This document shows, piece by piece, positions 35,420 to 44,500 of a stretch of 64,000 nucleotides of DNA. A model generated the notes under the pieces. The model ran no database searches. It worked only from the letters and a program-made list of their open reading frames with translations, and had not been told where the DNA came from. This DNA is from Fibrobacter sp. GTDB lineage: Bacteria > Fibrobacterota > Fibrobacteria > Fibrobacterales > Fibrobacteraceae. The translations under genes were made by a program, and so were the position numbers. The stretch spans positions 1-64,000 of the forward strand of contig JAKSIK010000007.1 of the NCBI GenBank assembly GCA_024398835.1, in the 5' to 3' direction. The first letter of the stretch is position 1. Each line of letters starts with the position of its first letter.

Positions 35420-36415
35420 ATGAAGATTTCTGATAGGGCCATCGGGTATTTTTCTCTTCTCGCCATCGTCTGCATCATTATTGCAGTAGCGGTTGGAATG
35501 TACCGTGCCCATCACAATGTCATCCAAAGAGCCTATGTGGATTTTGACGAACTAGGTTCCCTCCAGCCAGAAGATTTAGTCACCATTCGCGGCTATACGG
35601 TAGGCACCGTCAAAAGCGTTACTTGGCTCAAAGACCGCTCCCGTGTAGAAATCAAGTTCTCCGAGCCCGTCATCATTCGTGAAGGGACGCAATTCAACAA
35701 TGTGAACTACGCCCTCATGGGTCAGCGTCGTCTTGAAATCATTCCCTCCAAGAAAGGCCAGGTGTTGCCCGAGGATTATATCCATCAGGGACATTTCGAG
35801 CCCGGCATTGCCGAAGCGTTACGCCTCATGGAAGATGTAAACGCCCAATTGGAACGAGTACGCGAAATGGTCCACATTGTAGCCGAAGGTGATTCCGCCC
35901 ACGCCTCTGCGCCCGAGATTTTTGAAAACATCATGTCTTCTGTAGAAGGCATTTTGGAAAATGCCGACAAATCCATCAACGCAATTTCGCCGAAACTGGA
36001 AGAAGTCTTTGACCAGATTGAAACCGCCAGCAACACGCTTGTGGATGTGGCCAACAAAGCAGATACCGCTGTTCACACCGCAACAAAAGCCATTAACGAA
36101 AAAGTGGCGCAGGCAGAGAACCTTATTCAAACCATCTCTGAAAGTTCCGACAAAATCAACAAGATGCTTGCAGATTTGGAAGCCTCCCCCGCTATGGACA
36201 AGCTCATCCGTTCTCGTGAATCCGTGGACAAGGTCAACGCATTGATAGAAAAAGTCAACGCACTGATTGCAGCCATTGACACCAAGGGTATCAAGGTTCT
36301 TGACAAAGACGGAAATCCGGTGAAACTCATCACCTGGAAGAACATCAATCTTGTGGGTTCCACCGCAAGAGAAAAAGCCGCAGAACGGGCAACCTCAGGC
36401 GACTCCCTCCCCTAA
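35420..36415 (+). CDS. MlaD/MCE-family lipid transport protein
   Basis: 331 residues from the ATG at 35420, just before the membrane anchor; the frame is open further upstream but that part is not protein-like. One N-terminal membrane helix (about 11-31) leads to an MCE domain with VDFDELGSLQPEDLVTIRG and VGTVKSV. A long helical region follows, rich in Ala, Glu, Lys and Asn with heptad character (about 130-290), as in MCE proteins that form tubes. The MlaE permease and MlaF ATPase are not adjacent. It should move lipids between inner and outer membrane. recG starts 6 bases after the stop. Confidence 0.88.
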   Translation: MKISDRAIGYFSLLAIVCIIIAVAVGMYRAHHNVIQRAYVDFDELGSLQPEDLVTIRGYTVGTVKSVTWLKDRSRVEIKFSEPVIIREGTQFNNVNYALMGQRRLEIIPSKKGQVLPEDYIHQGHFEPGIAEALRLMEDVNAQLERVREMVHIVAEGDSAHASAPEIFENIMSSVEGILENADKSINAISPKLEEVFDQIETASNTLVDVANKADTAVHTATKAINEKVAQAENLIQTISESSDKINKMLADLEASPAMDKLIRSRESVDKVNALIEKVNALIAAIDTKGIKVLDKDGNPVKLITWKNINLVGSTAREKAAERATSGDSLP

Positions 36416-36421
36416 AGATTT

Positions 36422-38503
36422 ATGGAAATTTCACAACTTCCTGGGCTTGGGCCAAAGCGGGCAGAAGCGCTCCGCAAATCGGGACTGAACACCGTTACCG
36501 ACTTGCTTTACAACATTCCCCGCAATTACTTGGACCAAACCAAAATCACGCCTATCGGAAATTGTAAGGTTGGAGAAAGAGTCGTCCTTATCGGCACCAT
36601 CAAGCGCGCAGGCGTCATCAGAGCACGCCGTTCCCGCTTTGTAGCAACCCTTACCGATGGAACCGGCGAAATCCAGCTTTCATTTTTCCAGGGAACAAAC
36701 TATTGGGCAAAACGCATCAAGAATGATTCCCGCTGGCTCGTTACAGGGCAAGTAGGAGAATTTCGAGGGCTACAATTAACGCATCCCGACATGCAGCCCT
36801 TTGAAGATGACGAAGAATTCAACGGATGCATTCAGCCCGTCTATTCCATTAGCGAAGCCTGTCGCGACGCGAGAATGGAACAGAAATTCTTCCGCGGGCT
36901 TTACAAGACCATTTTCAAATTTCCAGGACTTACCCTTCCAGGACTTTGCCCGAAAGAATTGACAGAATATCTCCACTTCTCTTCTGTTATGGAAAATCTG
37001 AAGATACTGCATCAACCTAAAGATTTTCCTTCCATCTACAAAGCAAAGCGGGAAATGAAGATTCTAGAACTTCTCCCCTTCTGCCTCCGCATGGTAAAGC
37101 GAAGAGAGAATCAAAAACTCCGGGGACGAGAGCGGCAAATCGATTTGGGAACCGTCATGAAGGCCCGCGCACAGCTTCCCTTCCAGCTCACGGCTGGTCA
37201 GGAATCCGCCCTCAACACCATCATTGACGGGCTCAACGGGAAAAAACAGTTTCACGCTCTATTGCAGGGCGATGTAGGTTGTGGAAAAACGGTGGTGGCA
37301 ATGCTTGCCATCATGGCGGTTTGTGGTGCCGGAGAGCAATGCGCCCTCATGGTTCCCACGGATATTCTCGCAAGGCAACATTACAAGAATTTAAAGCCAT
37401 TTTTTGACGCCGCCGGCATCCATGTGCAACTTTTGGTAGGTGCGGCTTCTGCTGCAGAAAAGCACACCATCACTGGCGAACTGCAAATGGGCCTCTGCAA
37501 TGTGGTCATCGGGACTCATGCCCTCTTCAGCAAGGATGTCTCTTTTGCAAATCTTGGTTTTGTCATTATTGATGAGCAGCACCGCTTCGGCGTAAGCCAG
37601 CGAGAGGCACTTCTTGCCAAGGGGAACTATCCCGACATGTTGGTCATGAGCGCAACGCCCATTCCCAGAAGCCTCGCCATGACCCTCTATGGCGATTTGA
37701 AGGTCATCAGCATCAAGGAAAAACCCGCAGGCCGCAAGCCCATCAAAACTCGTCTGGTCAATTCCGCCAAACGGGAGGGTATGAAGCAGTTCATCTGCAA
37801 TGAGGCTCTCAAAAGAAATCTATGCTACTGGATTTCTAGCCGCGTGGAAACGGGCGATGAAGGCGGCGCACGCAGCGTAGACGAAATCGTCGCAGAATTG
37901 GAAGCCTACATTGCAAAATTCAGTGCCACACAAAAAGCCAGAGTTCCTCTTCTCAAAGTTGCTGGAGTCCATGGGCAGATGGATGAAACCACCCGCGATG
38001 AAATTATCGGAAAATTTGCGAAAGGAGAAATTCACATTCTCGTGGCCACGACCGTCATTGAGGTGGGAGTGAATGTTCCTGCAGCAAACCTCATGGTCAT
38101 CGATCAGCCCGATCGTTTCGGGCTCGCACAGCTTCATCAATTGCGAGGTCGTGTGGGCCGCGGTAATCAAGAATCATGGTGTTTCTTGATGCTTCCTGAT
38201 GGAGAAACAGCAGATACCAGCATGGAGCGGCTAACGCAATTCTCCTCTACTGAAGACGGTTTTGAAATCGCAGAAATGGATCTGATGAATCGCGGGGCCG
38301 GTAACCTGGAAGGCAACGAGCAGAGTGGCGCCTGGGTATTCCGCTGGTTCGACTGGATTCAAGACCAGGAACTCATATCGCAAACATTGGAAACCGCAGA
38401 ACACATCCTGAAAGACGGAGCATCATTCTCCGATGAGGCCCGAAGTAAAATTCAGCTTTGGTATGGGGAAAAGAATTTCGCCAACGAAGACGGCGTACAC
38501 TAA
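36422..38503 (+). CDS. recG: ATP-dependent DNA helicase RecG
   Basis: 693 residues, full length. The N-terminal wedge/OB domain begins LPGLGPKRAEALRKSG and contains TLTDGTGEIQLSFFQG. Helicase motifs: LLQGDVGCGKTVVAML (Walker A), VIIDEQHRFGV (DEQH), SATPIPRS and QLRGRVGRG. RecG remodels stalled forks and Holliday junctions. It is co-directional with the MCE gene and ends before an AT-rich inverted repeat at 38524-38560. Confidence 0.96.
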   Translation: MEISQLPGLGPKRAEALRKSGLNTVTDLLYNIPRNYLDQTKITPIGNCKVGERVVLIGTIKRAGVIRARRSRFVATLTDGTGEIQLSFFQGTNYWAKRIKNDSRWLVTGQVGEFRGLQLTHPDMQPFEDDEEFNGCIQPVYSISEACRDARMEQKFFRGLYKTIFKFPGLTLPGLCPKELTEYLHFSSVMENLKILHQPKDFPSIYKAKREMKILELLPFCLRMVKRRENQKLRGRERQIDLGTVMKARAQLPFQLTAGQESALNTIIDGLNGKKQFHALLQGDVGCGKTVVAMLAIMAVCGAGEQCALMVPTDILARQHYKNLKPFFDAAGIHVQLLVGAASAAEKHTITGELQMGLCNVVIGTHALFSKDVSFANLGFVIIDEQHRFGVSQREALLAKGNYPDMLVMSATPIPRSLAMTLYGDLKVISIKEKPAGRKPIKTRLVNSAKREGMKQFICNEALKRNLCYWISSRVETGDEGGARSVDEIVAELEAYIAKFSATQKARVPLLKVAGVHGQMDETTRDEIIGKFAKGEIHILVATTVIEVGVNVPAANLMVIDQPDRFGLAQLHQLRGRVGRGNQESWCFLMLPDGETADTSMERLTQFSSTEDGFEIAEMDLMNRGAGNLEGNEQSGAWVFRWFDWIQDQELISQTLETAEHILKDGASFSDEARSKIQLWYGEKNFANEDGVH

Positions 38504-38523
38504 TTAATTATGATTTATTAATT

Positions 38524-38560
38524 ATGAAGTATAAGTTATATCTAGTAATTCATACTTCAT
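38524..38560. repeat. AT-rich inverted repeat between convergent genes
   Basis: ATGAAGTAT at 38524-38532 is mirrored by ATACTTCAT at 38552-38560 (9 bp perfect), inside a 66-base gap between recG and a convergent membrane-protein gene. The surrounding bases repeat TAATTAT and TATAATTATA. It may act as a bidirectional terminator or be a copy of a dispersed intergenic repeat. Confidence 0.5.
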
Positions 38561-38569
38561 ACTTTATAA

Positions 38570-38905
38570 TTATATAAGTTCCGTCATGGTGCCGATGACG
38601 AGAGCTATCAGCACCACATTCAAGAAGAACATTGCCCGGCGCACAATCATAAAAAACAGCGGTAGCCAATGGAATTCCCCATCGCTCGGGTCCACAAGTT
38701 CCTTAACCGCAAGAAAAATGTTGATGATACCCGTCATCACAAGCATCAAGGCACCAGCAAAATAGCCCTCGCCCATCACCATAATCGAAAGGGTCGCGCC
38801 ACAGATAATGGCAATTATTCCGATGATGATTTCTACCCGCATGCAAATGGCCTTCACCTGCTTGCCCTTCGATATCGCCTTCTGTTCCAATTCTTCGTCG
38901 TTCAT
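38570..38905 (-). CDS. Small four-helix membrane protein of unknown function
   Basis: 111 residues from the ATG at 38905; a longer frame would run into the previous gene, which ends at 38907. After a charged start (MNDEELEQKAISKGKQ) there are four hydrophobic segments: VEIIIGIIAIICGATLSIMV, YFAGALMLVMTGIINIFLA, a third after a short DPSDGEFHW loop, and FFLNVVLIALVIGTM. No family recognised. It directly follows the outer-membrane barrel gene and may share its transcript. Confidence 0.7.
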   Translation of the reverse strand: MNDEELEQKAISKGKQVKAICMRVEIIIGIIAIICGATLSIMVMGEGYFAGALMLVMTGIINIFLAVKELVDPSDGEFHWLPLFFMIVRRAMFFLNVVLIALVIGTMTELI

Positions 38906-38906
38906 A

Positions 38907-40634
38907 TTATAAAGTATAACTTGTGGTGACAGAGAAATGCGGTTCACCTTTGCGAGCCCCATTTACCGGGAAACTCACATCAAATTTATTGATGAGTTTA
39001 CTAATAGATTTCGTTTGAGCAAAACGAGCGCCAAACCCTAACACGTAAATTAAATCCTTGCGGTTGATATCCATCAACTCCCAAGCCGTTTCCCCTACAC
39101 TGCCAAAAGCCACGAATACAGGAACCAATGTGGCAAACTCAAAATTCGGGAACCAGCGCTGTTCTATACTGCCATACACGCGGGCCTGACCTGTATAGAA
39201 GCCTGTTGGAAAGCCTACGAAGCCATCAGAACCTCCAAGACTCAACTGATAGCCGTACTTCGCGTCATCATACAAATCCACCAAGCCCGAAAGCACAGTA
39301 GAAAAGCCATTACACGGATGGAAAATGTATTCGCCATTAATACGAGCATACATATCCCGGCGATTTCCGTGATCCAGATAGAAATACATCTGGGATTGCA
39401 ATGTCAGATGATGGAGATTTCGTCCCAAATACAAATCCGTCCAAAAATCTAGGCGAATGTCATTATCCGCGGCTCCAATCTGCTCATAATTTTTGGAAAC
39501 CTGCGCCTTTACAGACCAACCCTTGTCCACATCCTCCGTCCACTTCACATTATGGAAATTCTTGATTTTCTCATAACGGATATTAGAATACATCACGTAT
39601 GCACCCACACGAGAATCCTTCCTTTCAGGAAGCCAATCATTCCACGCACTTGCACTATCTATGGCATAAGCGCTATCTCCATCAGTGAATAGATAGCGGA
39701 GCAGTTTTCCATCTTCAGCAGTCTGGCGTTGATAATCGTATGTAGCGGCCAAATAAAATTTGCGCTGGGTTCCGCCAAAAGAGCGACTAAAGTGGAAACT
39801 CAAGGAATCATCGATAAAATCTTTGACCTTCATGAGTTCCACCGTCTCATCACCATTGTACTCAGCCAACGTATCCACGTCGCCTATGAACGGGGTCTTC
39901 AGCGCACCAACAGGCATATCTCCACTTCCATAGAAGTACGTATTGCGCTGATTTTTGAGCCCTGCGATAGTGTATGCCCACTGGTTCACGCTACGACTGA
40001 GGAACGGAACGTACATCTTCCAACTGGCCAAATAGCCATCGGTGTTATAGCTGTATAAGAAGTCCAAATGGTTATAGCGGAACAAAAAATGAGGGTCTCC
40101 ATACTCCAGCTGCCACATATCACGGAACTCATTATGCCCGTAATAGAAGCCCAATTTTTGTCCGAAACCTAAAAAATTGCTTTCCTGAACGCCGATGCCA
40201 TAATTGAGATTGTCATAACTCCACTCACTACCCGAAAATCCGAGGCTAAAGGGGAGCGTCAGCGTCCAGTTATCGCTGGTATGCACATTGACGATATTTT
40301 TCCCGCTATCTTGCGCAACAGAAATGTTTGCATCACTGAGGAAGTTCTGGTCCCGCAAAAAACGTTCCGATTCCAACAAATAATTCAAGTCTACAAATTC
40401 GCCCTCATTAAAGAGCAAAAGCTTGCGAACAGTGGCCTCCCGAGTTTCAATGTGAACCACATTCAAAACGTCATAAGCCCACTTGTCATACTTGGTATGG
40501 GCTTTGGAATCATCAAAGGCATCGCCAATGTCATAACGGATTTCATCCACTCTAAAAACAGCAGAAGAATCCACCTTCCCAGCAAAAGCTAAAGAGGCTA
40601 GAATTAGCAATATGGTAAAGATACGAATCTGCAC
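38907..40634 (-). CDS. Outer-membrane beta-barrel protein with POTRA-like domain (BamA/Omp85-like)
   Basis: 575 residues. A signal peptide ends at LAFA before Gly19. A domain of POTRA type (about 55-125) has ETREATVRKLLLFNEGEFVD and LLESERFLRDQNFLSDANI. The remaining ~440 residues are alternating-pattern strands rich in Tyr, Phe and Trp (for example GFGQKLGFYYGHNEFRDMW), as in surface-antigen barrels, ending HFSVTTSYTL. A single POTRA and short barrel argue against BamA itself; it is likelier a TamA/ShlB-like or lineage-specific Omp85 relative. The gene is followed on the same strand by the small membrane protein. Confidence 0.75.
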   Translation of the reverse strand: MQIRIFTILLILASLAFAGKVDSSAVFRVDEIRYDIGDAFDDSKAHTKYDKWAYDVLNVVHIETREATVRKLLLFNEGEFVDLNYLLESERFLRDQNFLSDANISVAQDSGKNIVNVHTSDNWTLTLPFSLGFSGSEWSYDNLNYGIGVQESNFLGFGQKLGFYYGHNEFRDMWQLEYGDPHFLFRYNHLDFLYSYNTDGYLASWKMYVPFLSRSVNQWAYTIAGLKNQRNTYFYGSGDMPVGALKTPFIGDVDTLAEYNGDETVELMKVKDFIDDSLSFHFSRSFGGTQRKFYLAATYDYQRQTAEDGKLLRYLFTDGDSAYAIDSASAWNDWLPERKDSRVGAYVMYSNIRYEKIKNFHNVKWTEDVDKGWSVKAQVSKNYEQIGAADNDIRLDFWTDLYLGRNLHHLTLQSQMYFYLDHGNRRDMYARINGEYIFHPCNGFSTVLSGLVDLYDDAKYGYQLSLGGSDGFVGFPTGFYTGQARVYGSIEQRWFPNFEFATLVPVFVAFGSVGETAWELMDINRKDLIYVLGFGARFAQTKSISKLINKFDVSFPVNGARKGEPHFSVTTSYTL

Positions 40635-40647
40635 GAAGGGTTCTGCC

Positions 40648-41478
40648 CTACTCCAGCATTTTCATCAAATTCGGAAGGGCTGTTTCAAACTTCACGCCAT
40701 ACCAGTGATTTTTATCGTCAATGGTGTTTTCAATGCACTTGACGGTATAATCAGCAGCAATCTTTGCAGATTCAAAAGCCGTTTTGCCCTTCATCAAGGC
40801 ACCCACAAATGCGGAGGCGTAAACGTCTCCTGTTCCGTGGCAGCCCGTGGAGATTTTCTTGTGCTCGTAGTACTCAATCTTACCAGCCTTATAAACCACC
40901 ACACCCGTCATTCCCGGGCGATAGCCTACACCTGTAAGAACTATACTCTTAGCACCTTGAGCCGTCAATTTTTCGCACAGGGAAACTACATAGGCTTCGT
41001 CATAAGTCTCGCGATATTCCATTCCCGTCAAGAAGCAAGCCTCTGTAATGTTAGGGAGCAGATAATCGGCTTCGCCACAGAGATTCTTCATGGATTCCAC
41101 GAAAGCCATGTCAAAGCCGGGATACAATTTTCCATTGTCAGCCATAGCTGGGTCCACAACCTTCAGGGCACCTTCTACGCCTGTGGTAGAAAGAATGCTG
41201 CGGACATAGTCCACCTGCTTTGTAGAACCGAGATAGCCCGTATAAAATGCATCAAACTTTATGTTTTCCTTAATCCAATGATCTCGAATAGCTGGCATAT
41301 CTTCCGTCAAATCTCGGAAGGTCCATCCCTGGAAACCACCGGTATGGGTAGAAAGCACTGCGGAAGGGAGAACGGCACACTCGCATCCGCAAGCAGAAAC
41401 GATAGGGAGAGCCACGGTTAGGGAGCACTGACCTACACAGGAAACATCCTGAATGGTAAGAACACGTTTGTACATCAT
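40648..41478 (-). CDS. Pyridoxal/pyridoxamine kinase
   Basis: 276 residues, PfkB/ribokinase-like. VLTIQDVSCVGQCSLTVALP and LSTHTGGFQGW at the N-terminus and STGCHGTGDVYASAFVGALM near the C-terminus (GTGD catalytic motif) match PdxY/PdxK-type kinases that phosphorylate B6 vitamers for PLP salvage. DPAMADNGKLY is the family nucleotide-binding segment. It lies after the terminator of the giant gene and 13 bases before the outer-membrane protein gene. Confidence 0.9.
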   Translation of the reverse strand: MMYKRVLTIQDVSCVGQCSLTVALPIVSACGCECAVLPSAVLSTHTGGFQGWTFRDLTEDMPAIRDHWIKENIKFDAFYTGYLGSTKQVDYVRSILSTTGVEGALKVVDPAMADNGKLYPGFDMAFVESMKNLCGEADYLLPNITEACFLTGMEYRETYDEAYVVSLCEKLTAQGAKSIVLTGVGYRPGMTGVVVYKAGKIEYYEHKKISTGCHGTGDVYASAFVGALMKGKTAFESAKIAADYTVKCIENTIDDKNHWYGVKFETALPNLMKMLE

Positions 41479-41493
41479 AGTAATCTAAATATA

Positions 41494-41530
41494 GCAAAAT
41501 GCCCCTGAGATAAACTCAGAGGCATTTTCT
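41494..41530 (-). terminator. Terminator of the giant surface-protein gene
   Basis: AAAATGCC-CTGAG and CTCAG-GGCATTTT pair across a 5-base loop with one mismatch, flanked by T-rich sequence on the minus strand. It lies about 20 bases after the stop at 41548 and just before pyridoxal kinase. Confidence 0.8.
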
Positions 41531-41547
41531 ACAAAGTATTCTGGAAC

Positions 41548-44500
41548 TTACTTGTCTTCAGACGGGCGCTTGTAACCGAAGGTTTTCAGCATGTTTTCCG
41601 TCACCTTACGCTTAGCGTTCTTTCTGTTAGCTGCATTGCTTGCGTCATTAACAGGAGGCAAAGAACAACGAAGTGTCGTCTTCAAAGAAACTTCCGTCTT
41701 GTAGATGTAAGCACCCGTTGCATAAACGCGTCCTTCCTTCGTACGCAGGTCACCATTCTTATCCGGTTTCTGTTCGAAGTAAAGCTTCAATACACCTGCG
41801 TCACTAACAAGATCGGGGTCATCCATTTCCTGAGTAAATGTGAAGTAATCCACAAATTGTCCCAGAGACGTATAAACCCAAATCTTCATGCTCATTGTAG
41901 TCGTGTACATGTTCAAGCGGCTAAGATCACCATTTGCAGCACGGTAATCCTCGCGGAACTCCTCTGTACAATATTCCACTTGTTCGCCCTTAGCATTAGT
42001 AAACCCAAGCACATAGTCATCAAGAGATACCTTTTCACTATTAGCGGCGTCAACACCATCGAGATTGACGAGTCCATCCTTACCAATCAAATCATCCAGA
42101 GTTGCCAAACCGGTAACCGCACTAATGACTGGGAGTTTTGTCTCAATAGAAAGCGTCGGGCCAAGGTGACCTTCCACTCCAGGATAGGGCTCATCACCAG
42201 AGCCTTCCTTCGTTTTGAATTCACCACCCACCTGAGTTTCCACTTCCTTACCAAGCTTAGGACTATACACAGAAACAGAGAATGTCTGGCCCTTTTCAGG
42301 TTCATTCTTGGCGTAATGTTCTTCCACATCCTTTGTTGTGACCGTCGTAATCGGAGTTTCCACCCTGATGTCCACATCCTTAGCATTCTTCATCACCACA
42401 AATACAGTGTCGGAAGCAATGTTACCCGCCTTATCCATATAGAAACGGACAATGGCGTTCACGCCCTTTTCCAATCCCTGATTATTCAAGGTATCCTGAA
42501 CAATGGGGCCACGGCCATCACCATAATCAACAGTCCACTTCACATCTACATAGTTAGAGTAGAGAACGGTATCAGGAGCCGGGCTGAGAATTTTAACCTT
42601 CGGCGGAATAACATCCACAATCACAAATACAGATTCTGTAGAGGCATTACCCATCTCATTTTCGTAAGTAAAGCTTACTGTGTAACCGATGTTTCCATCA
42701 ACATCCTTCACAACTTTTCCAGACTTGTCCACTACATAAGATACTTGCACCGTAGTTTCCGTACCATTTTTGGCCTTTGTCGTGTAATCATAGCTCACAG
42801 TGAAGATTGCACTAAGATCAATGACATTGGAGGGAACATTTCCAGAATTCGTACCGTTGCCGGAGGTATTGCCCTTGTCGCCTGTGCCTGTGCTGGTGCC
42901 ACTGCCGGAAGGATTGCTCTTGTCGCCAGTGCCAGCACTTGTACCGCTGCCGGAGGTATTGCCCTTGTCGCCAGTGCCAGCACTTGTACCGGTGCCGGAG
43001 GAGGTATTGCCCTTGTCGCCAGTACCCACGTTTGCTCCACTGCCAGAAGTATTGCCAGACTGGCTTCCGTTCTTACCTCCAGATGTCTGAGCAGCAATGA
43101 CTTCATTGTATGCAGCAGTTCCCTTTGCAAGTACAGGCTGGCCTGTAGCAGCATCCGCCGTATAAGAAATCGTTACAGTTTGATTACCGACCTTAGTCTC
43201 GTAAGAAACTGTAATCACTTCAATGGTTTCAACGTTTCCATTCAGGTCAACTACTGTTTCCTTAACAGGATTGCCCTTTTCATCCGTCACATAAGAGACT
43301 TGAACTTCCTTACCAGCAACTTTTTCCGTATAAGTCACCTTGACCTGGTCTCCATTATATGGAGTATGAGTTGCCGGTGTACTGGGATTTTCATTGAGAT
43401 ACACACCCTCTTCAACAACACTATTCATGGCAGTGAATGTAGAGGCAGGAACATCAATGATATCTAAATCCGTTTTGACTGATGTGGTCTTCGTATTCCA
43501 CTTACATGTAGAATCCGTATATGTGGCATCCAGAATGGGCTCTTTCACCGTAATGGATATTTGAGCATCTTTCTGGTTCACATAAGCGGTCGTATCATTT
43601 TCAGCACGTTCTTCCTTGATAGTGAAAATATTCCCTTCTTCTTGTTCCTCCGTGACTGTGGAGATCACAACCTGTGGAGTTGTAGTGCTAACAAACACAA
43701 CCAACTGTACGGATGTTCCTTCATCTTTCTTGGGATCCGTATAGGCAATGGTAATGGTGTTCAAGCCCTCATGCAGATTTTCCACTAGAGTATCGGGCAT
43801 TTGAACATCATCCGCAGTCCACTGCAAAATCATAGACTTTTCATTCACATAAAGGACTTCCTTCGGATAATCCCAAGACTTATCACCACTCTCCGTTTCA
43901 GCACGAGTGATAACCAGCACAGAAGTTTCCTTAACATCCTTGATGTTTACCGTCACATTGGAGAAGGCCTCATTGTCATCCGGGTCATAGACGCGAACCT
44001 TCAGCTTGTATGTAGCTTTCTCTTCATAGTCGAAGGCTTTCTTTGTAGTAATTTCACCAGTCGTTGCATTAATCTTAAAGAATGCGGTGTCGCCATCAGC
44101 AAAGGCAAATTGATTCTTCCGGAATTCTTCTTTTTTGTCAACATCCTTCACAGGGACTGTACCAACAACCGTTCCTGAAGGCATATTTTCCTTGATTTCA
44201 AAGACCTTATCAGATGTGGTCGGAGCCTCATTCACATCCTTAATGGAAACAAGCACTATTGCAGTGTCCGTCAAATTGCCAGAGTCCTTCACCAAAACAG
44301 TCAACTCGAAGGAATTGATATCCTCGTAATCTGCCGCTTTCACCACAATAATGTTACCATTTTGATCCACAGCGAACATGTCATCCACATTTCCGCTAAA
44401 GAAGGAATAAGACATCACATCGCCAGCGTCAACATCCGCAACATCAACTTTTCCAAGAGGATCTGTCGGGACATCGTTTTCATCCAATGTAACATGGAAT

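Noticed and set aside
41857..43467. A 536-codon open frame on the plus strand
   Set aside because: Antisense shadow of the giant surface-protein gene; its apparent repeats mirror the Gly/Ser/Thr linker.
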